A stretch of 64,000 nucleotides of DNA from Pseudoxanthomonas sacheonensis (GCF_010093305.1 NZ_PDWS01000004.1:1-64000); one strand, 5' to 3'. Positions 34,663 through 43,858 are shown, counted from the stretch's first letter. The notes: generated by a model from the letters alone, not told the origin. Program-made: numbers and translations.

Positions 34663-37095
34663 TTACTGGCAAGCCTCGCAACTCTCCGGATTCTCCAGCG
34701 AGCAGCTCACCGCTTCGACCGGCGTGTAGGCAGGCTTCGGCGCTTCGGTGGCCACATTGCCCAGCGTCGTCTTGGCGATCCTGGTGGCCGGTCGCGAACG
34801 CAGGTAGTAAGTGGTCTTGATGCCCTTCTTCCACGCATACATGTACATGGACGACATCGCGCCGATGTTCGGACTTTCCATGAACAGGTTGAGCGAAGCG
34901 GACTGGTCGATGAAGGCGCCGCGGTCGGCGGCCATGTCGATCAGAGAGCGCATCGGCACTTCCCAGGTGGTGCGATAGATCTCGCGCAACGTGTCGGGAA
35001 TGCGCGGCACGTTCTGGATCGAGCCTTCGGCCTGCTTGATTTCGTCGCGCACTTCCGGGGTCCACATGCCCAGCTTCTTCAGTTCGCCCACCAGGTAGCG
35101 GTTGACCTGCAGGAAATCGCCCGACAGCGTTTCGCGCTTGAACAGGTTGCTGGTCTGCGGCTCCACGCACTCGTAGCAGCCGGCGATGGAGGCGATGGTG
35201 GCGGTGGGGGCGATGGCGATCAACAGCGAATTGCGCAGGCCGCTTTCGACGATGCGCCCGCGCAGCGTCTCCCAGCGGTCCATGTGTTCGGGAGTCACGT
35301 TCCAGGCTTCGAACTGGAATTCGCCGCCGGCCGCGCGCGTGTCCGCGAACGAAGGATGCCTGCCGCGCTCTTCCGCCAGTTCCACCGAAGTCTCCAGCGC
35401 ATGGTAGTAGATCGTCTCGGCGATCCTGGCCGAAAGCTTGCGTGCTTCGGCGCTGTCGAACGGCAGGCGCAGTTTGAAGAACACGTCCTGCAGGCCCATC
35501 ACCCCCAGCCCGACCGGGCGCCAGCGCAGGTTGCCGCGGCGCGCGGTTTCGATGGGATAGAAATTCAGGTCGATCACCCGGTCCAGCTGACGCACGGCTA
35601 GGCGCACGGTTTCGGCCAGCTTGTCGAAGTCGAAAAACTGATTAGAGGCGGGGGAATCCTCATCCAGGTGATGGCTGAGGTTGATCGAACCCAGATTGCA
35701 CACCGCGGTCTCTTCGGCCGAAGTGACCTCCAGGATTTCGGTGCACAGGTTGGACAGATGGATGACGTTGCCGGCCTTGGCGGTCTGGTTGCTGGCGCGG
35801 TTGCACTTGTCCTTGAAGGTCATCCAGCCGTTGCCGGTCTGGGCCAGGGTGCGCATCATCCGGCCGTACAATTCGCGTGCCTTGATCGACTTCACCGCCT
35901 TGCCCTGCAGCTCGGCCTGTTCGTAGGCGCGTTCGAAATCGGCGCCGAACAAGTCTGTGAACTCGGGCACCACGCGCGGATCGAACAACGACCAGTCGGC
36001 GTCGGCTTCCACACGCTTCATGAAAAGATCGGGAATCCAGTTGGCCAGGTTCAGGTTGTGCGTGCGCCGCGCCTCGTCGCCGGTGTTGTCGCGCAGCTCC
36101 AGGAATTCCTCCACGTCCGCATGCCACGGCTCCAGGTACACGCAGGCCGCGCCCTTGCGCTTGCCGCCCTGGTTCACCGCCGCCACCGACGAATCCAGCG
36201 TCTTCAGCCACGGCACGATGCCGTTGGAATGGCCGTTGGTGGACTTGATCAGCGAGCCGCGCGAACGCACGCGGGTGAAGCTGACGCCGATGCCGCCGCT
36301 GAACTTGGACAGCTGGGCGATGTCGCCGTACTTCTGGTAGATGGATTCCAGCGAATCGATCGGCGAATCCAGCAGGAAGCAGCTGGACAGCTGCTCGTGG
36401 GTGGTGCCGGCGTTGAACAGCGTCGGCGAGCTGGGCAGATAGTCCAGGTTGCCCATGCGCCGGTACAGCGCCAATGCTTCCGGTACGTCCTCGCTCAATG
36501 CGCAGGCGATGCGCAGGAAGAACTGCTGCGGCGTTTCGATGACCTTGCGCGTGTGCGGGTGACGCAGCAGGTAGCGGTCGTACAGGGTGCGCAGGCCGAA
36601 GTAGTCGAAACGCAGATCAAGCGAGGCATCCAGCGCATCGTTCAACTTGCGCGCGTTGGTCTGCACGAAGCCGAGCAGGCGATCGTTGATCAGACCGACT
36701 TCGTGGCCGCGCAGGATCGACTGCGAGAACGCATGGATTTCCTGGCCGGTGACTTCCTTGGCGATGTAGTTGGCCAGCAAGCGCGCGCCCAGGCGGCCGT
36801 ATTCGGGTTCTTCGGCGGTCAGCAACGCAGCGGTGCGGATGGACAGTTCGTCCAGCTCGCGCGTGGTCGCGCCGTTGTACAGGCCGGAGATGGTGCGCGT
36901 AGCCACGCGCATCGGATCGATCGCATGCAAACCTTCGCAGTTGCGCTGCACCGCGCGCACGATCTTGTTGAGATCCACCGGTTCCTGGCCGCCGTTGCGC
37001 TTGGTCACGCTCATCGCGGTGGCGGTGGGCGGCGGAGTCAGCAAAAAGGAAGTGTCATCGGTCGCTTCTGCGAGCGCCTGTTCGTTCTGTGTCAC
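34663..37095 (-). CDS. nrdA: Class Ia ribonucleotide reductase alpha subunit
   Basis: About 810 residues. An N-terminal ATP-cone (SVTKRNGGQEPVDLNKIVRAVQRN) is followed by the catalytic barrel with NLCTEILEV, AVCNLGSINLS and LNLANWIPDL, and the C-terminal redox pair in ESCEACQ. GTG at 37095 is chosen as start because GGGAG lies seven bases ahead; an ATG eight codons upstream lacks such a site. The long leader carries a cobalamin riboswitch. B12-repressed class Ia enzyme implies a B12-dependent class II enzyme (NrdJ) elsewhere. Confidence 0.94.
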   Translation of the reverse strand: MTQNEQALAEATDDTSFLLTPPPTATAMSVTKRNGGQEPVDLNKIVRAVQRNCEGLHAIDPMRVATRTISGLYNGATTRELDELSIRTAALLTAEEPEYGRLGARLLANYIAKEVTGQEIHAFSQSILRGHEVGLINDRLLGFVQTNARKLNDALDASLDLRFDYFGLRTLYDRYLLRHPHTRKVIETPQQFFLRIACALSEDVPEALALYRRMGNLDYLPSSPTLFNAGTTHEQLSSCFLLDSPIDSLESIYQKYGDIAQLSKFSGGIGVSFTRVRSRGSLIKSTNGHSNGIVPWLKTLDSSVAAVNQGGKRKGAACVYLEPWHADVEEFLELRDNTGDEARRTHNLNLANWIPDLFMKRVEADADWSLFDPRVVPEFTDLFGADFERAYEQAELQGKAVKSIKARELYGRMMRTLAQTGNGWMTFKDKCNRASNQTAKAGNVIHLSNLCTEILEVTSAEETAVCNLGSINLSHHLDEDSPASNQFFDFDKLAETVRLAVRQLDRVIDLNFYPIETARRGNLRWRPVGLGVMGLQDVFFKLRLPFDSAEARKLSARIAETIYYHALETSVELAEERGRHPSFADTRAAGGEFQFEAWNVTPEHMDRWETLRGRIVESGLRNSLLIAIAPTATIASIAGCYECVEPQTSNLFKRETLSGDFLQVNRYLVGELKKLGMWTPEVRDEIKQAEGSIQNVPRIPDTLREIYRTTWEVPMRSLIDMAADRGAFIDQSASLNLFMESPNIGAMSSMYMYAWKKGIKTTYYLRSRPATRIAKTTLGNVATEAPKPAYTPVEAVSCSLENPESCEACQ

Positions 37096-37276
37096 GGTGT
37101 ATCTCCCATCATGATGCACGCGGCGGCCTGTCCCTCGCAGGCAGCGCAGGCCTGGTGCGTCTCAGGATGGGAAAGCGGCGTCGCAGGCACCGCGACGGAA
37201 GTCGCTTGCCTTGCTTCGCCAGCCTGTCTCCCCCCGGAGATTCCGTGGCCGGCACCGCGCGGTGTGCTTCGCGCGG

Positions 37277-37470
37277 CTGTCGGCAGGTCTTCGGACTCGT
37301 GGACGCGGAAGCTTCGCTTCCTCCTAGGCCGCTGCTTCCCGGTGCAGTGCACCAGTGCGTATTGCGACTTCGTTTCCACCTACCGCTGCGGGGCAGTGCC
37401 GGGATGGGCTCGCAAGAGCCGCACCGGCTTCCCTTTTCATCCGGCGGCGCGAGCCGTCGGAACCGACGGC
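37277..37470 (-). promoter_or_regulatory. Cobalamin riboswitch (nrdA leader)
   Basis: Read on the minus strand it has AAAAGGGAAGCCGGTGCGG, GGCACTGCCCCGCAGCGGT, GGAAACGAA, CCGGGAAGCAGCGG and the B12 box GTCCGAAGACCTGCC, matching the metE leader block by block. GTCGG at the 5' end can pair with CCGAC after the B12 box. In the 180-nt stretch to the start codon, TCCCATC (37104-37110 on +) can pair with GATGGGA (37166-37172), masking the ribosome site. Confidence 0.92.
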
Positions 37471-37473
37471 CAC

Positions 37474-37502
37474 AACATAGTGTGGTTACAGATATACGTC
37501 AA
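37474..37502 (-). promoter_or_regulatory. Sigma70-type promoter of nrdAB
   Basis: On the minus strand TTGACG, a 17-bp spacer, then TATGTT, ending a few bases before the riboswitch. The TGA stop of the upstream sterol-desaturase-family gene is part of this -35 hexamer. Confidence 0.65.
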
Positions 37503-38362
37503 CACGATATGTGGAGTTTTTTGGCGGCCGCCGGCTTGTACTCAGGCGGCCCGAATACGGTCAGCCAGGTTTCACGCCAGCCGCGCGCAAGCCGCAGGTC
37601 GTGGAACATGCCGACCCAGGCATGGCTGGCGATGCGCAGCGGGTTGTAGCTGCGCAGCGGTTCGACCAGGCCATAGCGCGGCGGCTCGTCCGCGCGTTGG
37701 TCGCGGAACGTGCCGAACAGCCGATCGAACAGAATCAGCACGCCGCCGTAGTTGCAATCGATGTAGTCCGGATTGCTGGCGTGGTGCACGCGATGGTGCG
37801 CCGGCGTGTTGAACAGGAACTCGATCGGGCGCGGCAGCTTGCCGATCAGCTCGGTATGCAGCCAGAACTGATAAAGTAGATTCATCGCCAGCGCGCCGAC
37901 CACGTACGGCACCGGAAAGCCCATCCACACCAGCGGCCCGAAGAAGATAGCCGCGCCGGTGAGTTTCCCGGTCCAGCCCAGGCGATAGGCGGCCGACAGG
38001 TTGTACTGGTTGGATGAATGATGCACCGAGTGGTTGAGCCAGAACCAGCGGATGCGGTGGTCGGCACGGTGCATCCAGTAGTAGCAGAACTCCTGGCCCA
38101 CGAAGAGCAGAGCCCAATGCCACCACCGGTCCATGCCGATGGTGGCCACGCGCAGGTTCCAGATGCCGTAGAGCATCGCGCCTGTCAGGCCGCCCTGGAC
38201 GACCAGGTTCAGTGCGCCGCGGCCCAGCACATCGCCCAGCGATGCCCAATAGCCTTTCCAGTCGTAGTCGCGGCCACGGCGCACCAGCACCCATCCTTCG
38301 ATCGCGGCGATCAGCACCAGCAACAGACCGGGGAACAGCAACAAGGGCCGGCTGAAATCCAT
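37499..38362 (-). CDS. Sterol desaturase / fatty acid hydroxylase family protein
   Basis: A 287-residue integral membrane di-iron enzyme with the three His clusters of the family: HRADH, HSVHH and HRVHHASN, plus several hydrophobic helices (MDFSRPLLLFPGLLLVLIAA at the start). Members hydroxylate or desaturate lipids; the substrate is unknown. Its last codons overlap the nrdA promoter, and its start lies 12 bp after the EF-hand gene, so the two are probably co-transcribed. Confidence 0.88.
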   Translation of the reverse strand: MDFSRPLLLFPGLLLVLIAAIEGWVLVRRGRDYDWKGYWASLGDVLGRGALNLVVQGGLTGAMLYGIWNLRVATIGMDRWWHWALLFVGQEFCYYWMHRADHRIRWFWLNHSVHHSSNQYNLSAAYRLGWTGKLTGAAIFFGPLVWMGFPVPYVVGALAMNLLYQFWLHTELIGKLPRPIEFLFNTPAHHRVHHASNPDYIDCNYGGVLILFDRLFGTFRDQRADEPPRYGLVEPLRSYNPLRIASHAWVGMFHDLRLARGWRETWLTVFGPPEYKPAAAKKLHISC

Positions 38363-38374
38363 GCGCGTGCAGGC

Positions 38375-38656
38375 TCAGCGATTGCGGCCGGCGAACTTCG
38401 CCGCCACTGCCTTGAACTCGTCGGGCGACAATCTGCCGTCGTTGTCGGCGTCGAGCTTGTCGAAGTTCTTGGCGATACGCGGCAACTTCGCATCGGCTTC
38501 GGCTTTGTCGATGAAGCCGTCCTTGTTGGCGTCGGCGGCCTGCAGGCGTTCGAGCGCGGCCTGCTTCTGTTCGGCGGAAGGTTGCTGGGCCATGGCGTCG
38601 ATGGAAACCGCCAGCAGCGCGTAGCCAAGACAAAGGTGAAAGAAATTGCTTTTCAT
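38375..38656 (-). CDS. Secreted EF-hand calcium-binding protein
   Basis: 93 residues with a signal peptide ending DAMA. Two canonical EF-hand loops follow: DANKDGFIDKAE and DADNDGRLSPDE, both with acidic residues at the Ca-coordinating positions. A periplasmic calcium sensor or buffer is likely. It is immediately upstream of the sterol-desaturase-family gene. Confidence 0.86.
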   Translation of the reverse strand: MKSNFFHLCLGYALLAVSIDAMAQQPSAEQKQAALERLQAADANKDGFIDKAEADAKLPRIAKNFDKLDADNDGRLSPDEFKAVAAKFAGRNR

Positions 38657-38811
38657 GGAACGGATCCTCGATGGACGATCGGAGAAGGAAAGCGCTGCGG
38701 AGCGGTCGGGGAAGTGGAGGAGGGGCGCTCCGCAGCGCCGGGGAGACGCTTTTCGGCTGTGCCGGCGGACGCTCCGGCCAATCCGTCCGTGGATATGGCC
38801 GGAGACGGTTC

Positions 38812-39351
38812 TCAGTCGCCGCCGGGGCAGGCGATCACTTCGCCCGCGGCATTGGTGCAGGTGCCGGTATGGGTGATGCTGCCGTTCTCGTAGGCAGTGG
38901 AGCCGTTGTAGGAATTGCCGTTGGCGCCGGTGGCGCTGGTTTCGCGGCCGCCGGAATAGGTGCCGTCGGGGTTCTTGGTGAAGCCGCCGCTGGTGCTGGC
39001 GGTGCCGCCATTGGCGCTGGTGGCAGTGGCGCTGCCCTGGCGGCCGGCGCTGCCGTCGGCGTTGCGGTAGAAGCTGCCCTGGCTGCTGGCCGAGCCGCCA
39101 TTGGCGCCGCTGACCGAGGCGTTGCGCCAGCCGGAGGCATTGCCCTGGCCGTCGCTCTGCACGTTGCGGCCGCGGGCGTAACTGCCGTTGGCGCCGCTGG
39201 CGCTGGCGCTGGTGCTGGCGTTGCGCACGCCTTCCACGTTGCTCACGGCGCGGGTGCGGGTACGTTCGCGGGCGCCTGCGTCGTCGATGCCGGCGGAAAA
39301 CACGCCGGCCAGGGCAATGGCGGCCAGCAGCGCATTGATCTTGGTATTCAT
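38812..39351 (-). CDS. Secreted Gly/Ser/Asn-rich repeat protein
   Basis: 179 residues. A signal peptide (to about residue 27) precedes a low-complexity body made of four imperfect ~30-residue units. Each carries a SGANG or SANGG core and, in the middle copies, an xNxDGxxxG element (ASVSGANGGSASSQG, ATATSANGGTASTSG). The C-terminal Cys pair (TGTCTNAAGEVIACPGGD) may form a disulfide. This resembles secreted or matrix-type structural proteins; no enzyme motif is present. Transcribed divergently from the OmpR-like gene. Confidence 0.75.
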   Translation of the reverse strand: MNTKINALLAAIALAGVFSAGIDDAGARERTRTRAVSNVEGVRNASTSASASGANGSYARGRNVQSDGQGNASGWRNASVSGANGGSASSQGSFYRNADGSAGRQGSATATSANGGTASTSGGFTKNPDGTYSGGRETSATGANGNSYNGSTAYENGSITHTGTCTNAAGEVIACPGGD

Positions 39352-39451
39352 GGGCTTCTCCTGTGGGACTGGGTGATCGCGGAGCGGTCGCGCCGCGGTG
39401 AGGTCAAGTTATCCGGCCCGGATCCCACGGGTGTTGCCGGATTGCGAGCGG

Positions 39452-39479
39452 ATGTTTCGCAAGCGCCCGGTCGAAACAT
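39452..39479. promoter_or_regulatory. Inverted repeat in the divergent ompR upstream region
   Basis: ATGTTTCG (39452-39459) and CGAAACAT (39472-39479) are perfect complements separated by 12 bp, about 65 bp before the response regulator start. This is a possible operator for autoregulation or for the divergent repeat-protein gene. Confidence 0.4.
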
Positions 39480-39543
39480 TTGCTTACAAAGCGGCTGCGA
39501 TCCCGATTTGCCGCGCCCGGCCGACAACCGCGATAGTGGCGCC

Positions 39544-40281
39544 ATGAACGAAACCACCGCCCGCCTGCTCCTGGTCGACGACGATCCGCGCCTGCGCGAA
39601 CTGCTGGTGCGCTATCTGGAATCGCAGGACTTCAGCGTGAAAGGCGTGGGAGATGGCGTGCAGATGCGCCAGGCGCTGGACCGCGGCCATTTCGACCTGA
39701 TCGTGCTGGATCTGATGCTGCCGGGCGAAAGCGGCCTGGACATCTGCCGGCGCCTGCGCGGCCAGGGCGACGCCACGCCCATCGTCATGCTCACCGCCAA
39801 GGGCGACGAGATCGATCGCATCGTCGGCTTGGAAATCGGCGCCGATGACTACTTGCCCAAACCAGTCAACCCACGCGAACTGCTGGCGCGCATCCGCTCG
39901 GTACTGCGGCGCAGCGGCGCAACGGCCCCCGGCGCGCCGCAGGCCGAAGGCGGGGAAATCCGCTTCGGTCCGTTCCGTCTGGACCTGGGCCGGCGCGAAC
40001 TGAGCCGCGATGGCGCGCCGTTGAAAATGACTTCCGGCGAATTCGCGGTGCTGGCGGTGCTGTTGCGCCATCCGCGCCAACCGCTCAGCCGCGACCGTTT
40101 GATGAGTCTGGCGCGCGGCCGCGAACACGACGCTTTCGAGCGCAGCATCGATGTGACCATCACCCGTCTGCGCCGCCTGCTGGAGGACGATCCGCGCCAC
40201 CCGCGCATCCTGCAAACGGTGTGGGGCGTGGGTTATGCGTATGTGCCGCCGGACGAAACACCGGCAGGAGCGCAGACATGA
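39544..40281 (+). CDS. ompR: OmpR-type response regulator
   Basis: 245 residues. The receiver domain has acidic pocket D12/D13, phospho-acceptor D56 in VLDLMLPGESG, T84 and K106. The C-terminal winged helix ends TVWGVGYAYVPPD. Length and motifs match the OmpR subgroup paired with EnvZ. The stop overlaps the kinase start (ATGA), which indicates translational coupling. In this family it controls envelope and osmotic responses. Confidence 0.9.
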   Translation: MNETTARLLLVDDDPRLRELLVRYLESQDFSVKGVGDGVQMRQALDRGHFDLIVLDLMLPGESGLDICRRLRGQGDATPIVMLTAKGDEIDRIVGLEIGADDYLPKPVNPRELLARIRSVLRRSGATAPGAPQAEGGEIRFGPFRLDLGRRELSRDGAPLKMTSGEFAVLAVLLRHPRQPLSRDRLMSLARGREHDAFERSIDVTITRLRRLLEDDPRHPRILQTVWGVGYAYVPPDETPAGAQT

Positions 40282-41549
40282 TCGTGCGCAGCCTGCTCCC
40301 CAGAAGCGTGTTCGGCCAACTGGCGCTGGTCATCGCGTTGACCCTGGCCGGCGCCGGCGTGCTGGCCGTATTGCTGGGCCGCGAGATGGCGACCCGGCCG
40401 GCGGCCGAACAATTGCTGCGGGCGATGGATGGCTTTGCCGATGTGGTGGAGGAGCTCGACCGCACCCAGTCGCACGCCCGTGCGCTGCAATTGCTGCGCG
40501 AGGCCGGCATGGAGGTGCGCACGGAGCCGCCGCCGGATACCGCGCCGCGGGTCGCGCCGTTCATGCGCGAACTCGAAGAACAAGCCCGCGGCAACCTCGA
40601 TCCCGGCCGCGAAGTACGCCTGGGCCGCAACGCCAGCGCCAACGCGGTCTGGCTGAAATTGAACACCGCCTCGCCGATGTGGGTGTCGTTCGCCTACGAC
40701 CGCCGCGGCCAGGGCATGCGGCGTTTTTCCGTGCTGCTGCTGGCCGGTTGCGTGCTGCTGGTATGGCTGGCGGCGGCTTATTTCGCGCGCCGCCTGGCGA
40801 TGCCGTTGCGGCAGTTGGCCAAGGCCGCGCCCGACATCGTGCGCGGCGATCCGCCCGAAGCCATGCTGACCTCCGGCCCACGGGAAGTGAGCGAACTGGC
40901 CCGCGCCTTGACCGACGCCAGCCGCGAAGTCCGCGCTGCCGCCGAGGAGCGCGCCTTCATGCTGGCCGGCATCTCGCACGATCTGCGCACCCCGTTGACA
41001 CGGGTGCAGTTCGCCGCCGAACTGCTGCCCGATACCGACCCGGAACTGCGCGCCGGCATCCGCCGCGACATCGAGGAGATCGACGCCATCCTGACCCAGT
41101 TCATCGCCTACGCCCGCGATGGCCGCGATGAAATCAGCGAATCGCTGGATCTCGCCGAAATCTGCCGCAATGCCGTAACCGCTTCCGCCGCCGCATGGGA
41201 AACCGAGTTGCCGGAGTCCGCGCCCATGCGCGGCCGGCCGATGGCGCTGTTGCGCGCGGTGGAGAACCTTCTGGTCAACGCGCAGCGCCATGGCGCGCCT
41301 CCATACGCGCTGCGGCTGCGCCGCGAAGGCGAAGCCTGGCGCATCGAAGTCTCCGACCACGGACCGGGCCTGACCGCCGAAGCGGCCGAACGCGCGCGGC
41401 AGCCCTTCGTGCACGACAGCCAGAACGGCGGCAGCGGCCTGGGCCTGGCCATCGTCGATCGCGTGGCGCATCAACATGGCGGCCAACTGCGGCTGACGCC
41501 GAATTCGCCGCATGGCCTACGTGCCGTGCTGCTGCTGCGCGGCGCATGA
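40278..41549 (+). CDS. envZ: EnvZ-like sensor histidine kinase
   Basis: 423 residues. Membrane segments lie at ~12-34 and ~150-170 with a short periplasmic region between, then a HAMP linker, the H-box GISHDLRTPLTRV (phospho-His234) and the HATPase boxes NLLVNAQRHG, DHGPGL and GGSGLGLAIVDR. It autophosphorylates and passes phosphate to the coupled OmpR-like regulator. The name is by family resemblance and operon context. Confidence 0.88.
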   Translation: MIVRSLLPRSVFGQLALVIALTLAGAGVLAVLLGREMATRPAAEQLLRAMDGFADVVEELDRTQSHARALQLLREAGMEVRTEPPPDTAPRVAPFMRELEEQARGNLDPGREVRLGRNASANAVWLKLNTASPMWVSFAYDRRGQGMRRFSVLLLAGCVLLVWLAAAYFARRLAMPLRQLAKAAPDIVRGDPPEAMLTSGPREVSELARALTDASREVRAAAEERAFMLAGISHDLRTPLTRVQFAAELLPDTDPELRAGIRRDIEEIDAILTQFIAYARDGRDEISESLDLAEICRNAVTASAAAWETELPESAPMRGRPMALLRAVENLLVNAQRHGAPPYALRLRREGEAWRIEVSDHGPGLTAEAAERARQPFVHDSQNGGSGLGLAIVDRVAHQHGGQLRLTPNSPHGLRAVLLLRGA

Positions 41550-41554
41550 AAACG

Positions 41555-41634
41555 GTCATCCCAGACGCATTGGGGGGATCTGCCGCTCCTGAAATCGGCA
41601 ACGGAAGCAGATCCCTCGCTGCGTTCGGGACGAC
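41555..41634. repeat. Diverged gtcatcccag-type intergenic repeat
   Basis: Arms gtcatcccagacgcattggg...gatctgc and gcagatccctcgctgcg...gggacgac are imperfect complements. It lies between envZ and the hydrolase gene. Confidence 0.55.
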
Positions 41635-41688
41635 AAAGGAGAGAAGTGCTGCGCGGGAAAACCGAATGAATGCAATAGGAGCATCGCC

Positions 41689-42612
41689 ATGAACGTGAAA
41701 GTCCGCAGCATGCTGCTCTGTCTGTGCCTGCCGCTGGCGGCGATGCGCTTCGGTGCGGAAGCCGCGCCTGCGCCGGACCGGATGGAACGCTTGACGCAAC
41801 TGCGCGAAGCCAGCAAGCGCGAGCGCACGGTCGCGCTGCCCGCCGGTGCGGAGGCGGTGCGCAACGTCGCCTACGGCGCCGATCCGGCGCAGCGCTTCGA
41901 TGTCTATCTGCCCAAGGGAGTCCGGCGCGCGCCGGTGCTCTTCTTCGTTCATGGCGGCGGTTGGGCCAACGGCGACAAGACCAATCCGGGCATCGAAAAC
42001 AAGATCGACTTCTGGCTGGCGAAAGGCTATGCGGTGATTTCCGCCAACTACCGCATGCTGCCCGAGGCGGCCCCGCTGCTGCAGGCCCGCGATGTGGCGC
42101 AAGCGGTGGCCACGGCGCAGCGCCGTGCGGACGAATGGAGCCTGGACCGCGCGCGTTTCGTGCTGGCCGGCCACTCGGCCGGCGCGCATCTGGTCGCCTT
42201 GCTCGGCGCCGATCCGAAGAGGCTCGCCGATGCCGGCGCGCAACGCCCGCTCGGTGTGGTTTCGCTGGACAGCGGCGCGCTGGACGTACCGGCGCTGATG
42301 GGCATGCCGCGCTTGCCCAAGTTGTACCGCAACGCTTTCGGCGCCGACGAAAATTATTGGGCCGCCGCTTCGCCGCAACAGCAACTGGGCCGTGCCGCGC
42401 TGCCGATGCTGATCGTCTGTTCCAGCGAACGCCGATTCCCTTCATCGCCCTGCGATGAGGGCCGCAAGCTGGCGCGAAAGGCCGCGCAGCTGGGCGTGCG
42501 CATGGAAGTACTGCCCGAGCCGATGTCGCATGCGGAGATCAATCGTGAGCTGGGCCTGCCATCGGCGTATACCGAGGCAGTGGCGAAGTTCGTCGATTCG
42601 CTGGTGAGATGA
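41689..42612 (+). CDS. Secreted alpha/beta hydrolase (carboxylesterase-like)
   Basis: 307 residues with a signal peptide ending EAA. The oxyanion motif FFVHGGGW and nucleophile elbow GHSAGAH are of the BD-FAE/hormone-sensitive-lipase type, and a late MSHAEIN supplies the likely catalytic His. It probably hydrolyses ester bonds outside the cytoplasm. GGAG precedes the ATG. Confidence 0.85.
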   Translation: MNVKVRSMLLCLCLPLAAMRFGAEAAPAPDRMERLTQLREASKRERTVALPAGAEAVRNVAYGADPAQRFDVYLPKGVRRAPVLFFVHGGGWANGDKTNPGIENKIDFWLAKGYAVISANYRMLPEAAPLLQARDVAQAVATAQRRADEWSLDRARFVLAGHSAGAHLVALLGADPKRLADAGAQRPLGVVSLDSGALDVPALMGMPRLPKLYRNAFGADENYWAAASPQQQLGRAALPMLIVCSSERRFPSSPCDEGRKLARKAAQLGVRMEVLPEPMSHAEINRELGLPSAYTEAVAKFVDSLVR

Positions 42613-42742
42613 AGCCCTTCTCGCCTTCGGGCGAAGGCGGTCCGTAGGCCGAATGAAGGTGCGGCGAAGTCCATGATGGTTCGGACGAGCATGACTTCGC
42701 CGTACCCTCGCCCCAACCCCTCTCCCGTTGGAGAGGGGCTTC
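42613..42742. repeat. Large 'cttctc...gagaggggctt' repeat
   Basis: Same composite layout as the nrdA/nrdB copy: cttctcgccttcgggcgaag hairpin, ggtgcggcgaag, unique centre, ttcgccgtaccctcgcccca and cctctcccgttggagagggg. It separates the convergent hydrolase and zapE genes. Confidence 0.85.
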
Positions 42743-42748
42743 GAAACA

Positions 42749-43858
42749 TCAAGCGCGATGTTGCCGGGCCAGATATTCGGCGCTCTGCATTTCGATCAGG
42801 CGCGAGGCGGTGCGTTCGAATGCACCTTGCAGGCGTGTTCCCGAATACAGCGCGGTCGGCAGCATCGCCGCGGTGCACACCAGATTGACGTGGCGGTCGT
42901 ACAGCTCGTCGATCAGGTTGACGAAGCGCCGCGCGGCGTCTTCGTTGCTGCGGTCGAAAACGGGAATGCCGCCCAGCAGCACGGTATTGAACTCGCGCGC
43001 GACTTCGATGTAATCGGTGGTGCCGCGCGGTCCTTCGCACAGCGCGGCGAAGTCGAACCAGACGATGCTCTTGCCGCGTCCCCGTACCGGGATCTTGCGC
43101 GCCTCGATCTCGATGTTGCCGCGCTTCTCCGCCAGGCCGCTCAGTTCGCGCCAGCGTTCTCCCAGCCAAGCATCGGACTGCGCGTCCAGCGGCGTGCGGT
43201 ACACCGGCGAACGGGTCAGCGCGCGCAGGCGGTAGTCCTCTTCGCCTTCGGCGTGCAGCGTCACGCAATGTTTCTGCAGCAGGGCGATGGCGGGCAGGAA
43301 GCTTTCGCGCTGCAGGCCGTGCGCGTACAGATTCTCCGGCGCGGTATTGGAAGTGGTCACCAGAGTCACGCCCTCGGCGAACATGCGTTCCAGCAGGCGG
43401 GACAGCAGCATCGCATCGCCGATGTCGGTGACGAAGAATTCGTCCAGCACCAGCACCCGCAATTCGTCGCGCCATTGCTCCACGATCCTGGCCAACGGAT
43501 CGCTCTGGCCGGCGTGTTCGCGCAGGCGCTCGTGCACGCCGCGCATGAAGCGGTGGAAATGAGTGCGGTATTTCTGCTGGCTGGGCAGTCCGTCGTAGAA
43601 CAGATCCACCAGGAAGGTCTTGCCGCGGCCCACCCCGCCCCACAGATACAGGCCGCGCACCGCTTCGGGCTTCTTCCAGAACGAGAGCCGCTCGCGCCAG
43701 CCGATGTCGGCCGCTTCCACCAGCGCGTCGTGCAGCCGGTCCAGCTCTCTCAAGGCGGCGTGCTGGGCGGGTTCGTCCTGCCAATCGCCGCGCGCGACGC
43801 CTTCGGCATAGGCTTGCGAGGGCGTCGGCGCGCCGCGCGCCGCTTCTACCGGACTCAC
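42749..43858 (-). CDS. zapE: Cell division protein ZapE (AFG1-like ATPase)
   Basis: A 369-residue P-loop ATPase. Walker A is GGVGRGKT (74-81) and Walker B LVLDEFFVTDI; FHRFMRGVHERL and SNTAPENLYAHGLQR are AFG1/ZapE signatures. ZapE modulates Z-ring stability in E. coli, especially under low oxygen or heat. The start is GTG at 43858, overlapping the TGA of the preceding hydrolase gene (GTGA), so the two are translationally coupled. Longer versions of the frame are read-through of that gene. Confidence 0.92.
   Translation of the reverse strand: MSPVEAARGAPTPSQAYAEGVARGDWQDEPAQHAALRELDRLHDALVEAADIGWRERLSFWKKPEAVRGLYLWGGVGRGKTFLVDLFYDGLPSQQKYRTHFHRFMRGVHERLREHAGQSDPLARIVEQWRDELRVLVLDEFFVTDIGDAMLLSRLLERMFAEGVTLVTTSNTAPENLYAHGLQRESFLPAIALLQKHCVTLHAEGEEDYRLRALTRSPVYRTPLDAQSDAWLGERWRELSGLAEKRGNIEIEARKIPVRGRGKSIVWFDFAALCEGPRGTTDYIEVAREFNTVLLGGIPVFDRSNEDAARRFVNLIDELYDRHVNLVCTAAMLPTALYSGTRLQGAFERTASRLIEMQSAEYLARQHRA

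Noticed and set aside
35668..37812. 714-codon open frame antisense to nrdA and through its riboswitch
   Set aside because: It covers the conserved nrdA gene, a structured leader and part of another gene; no domain signal.
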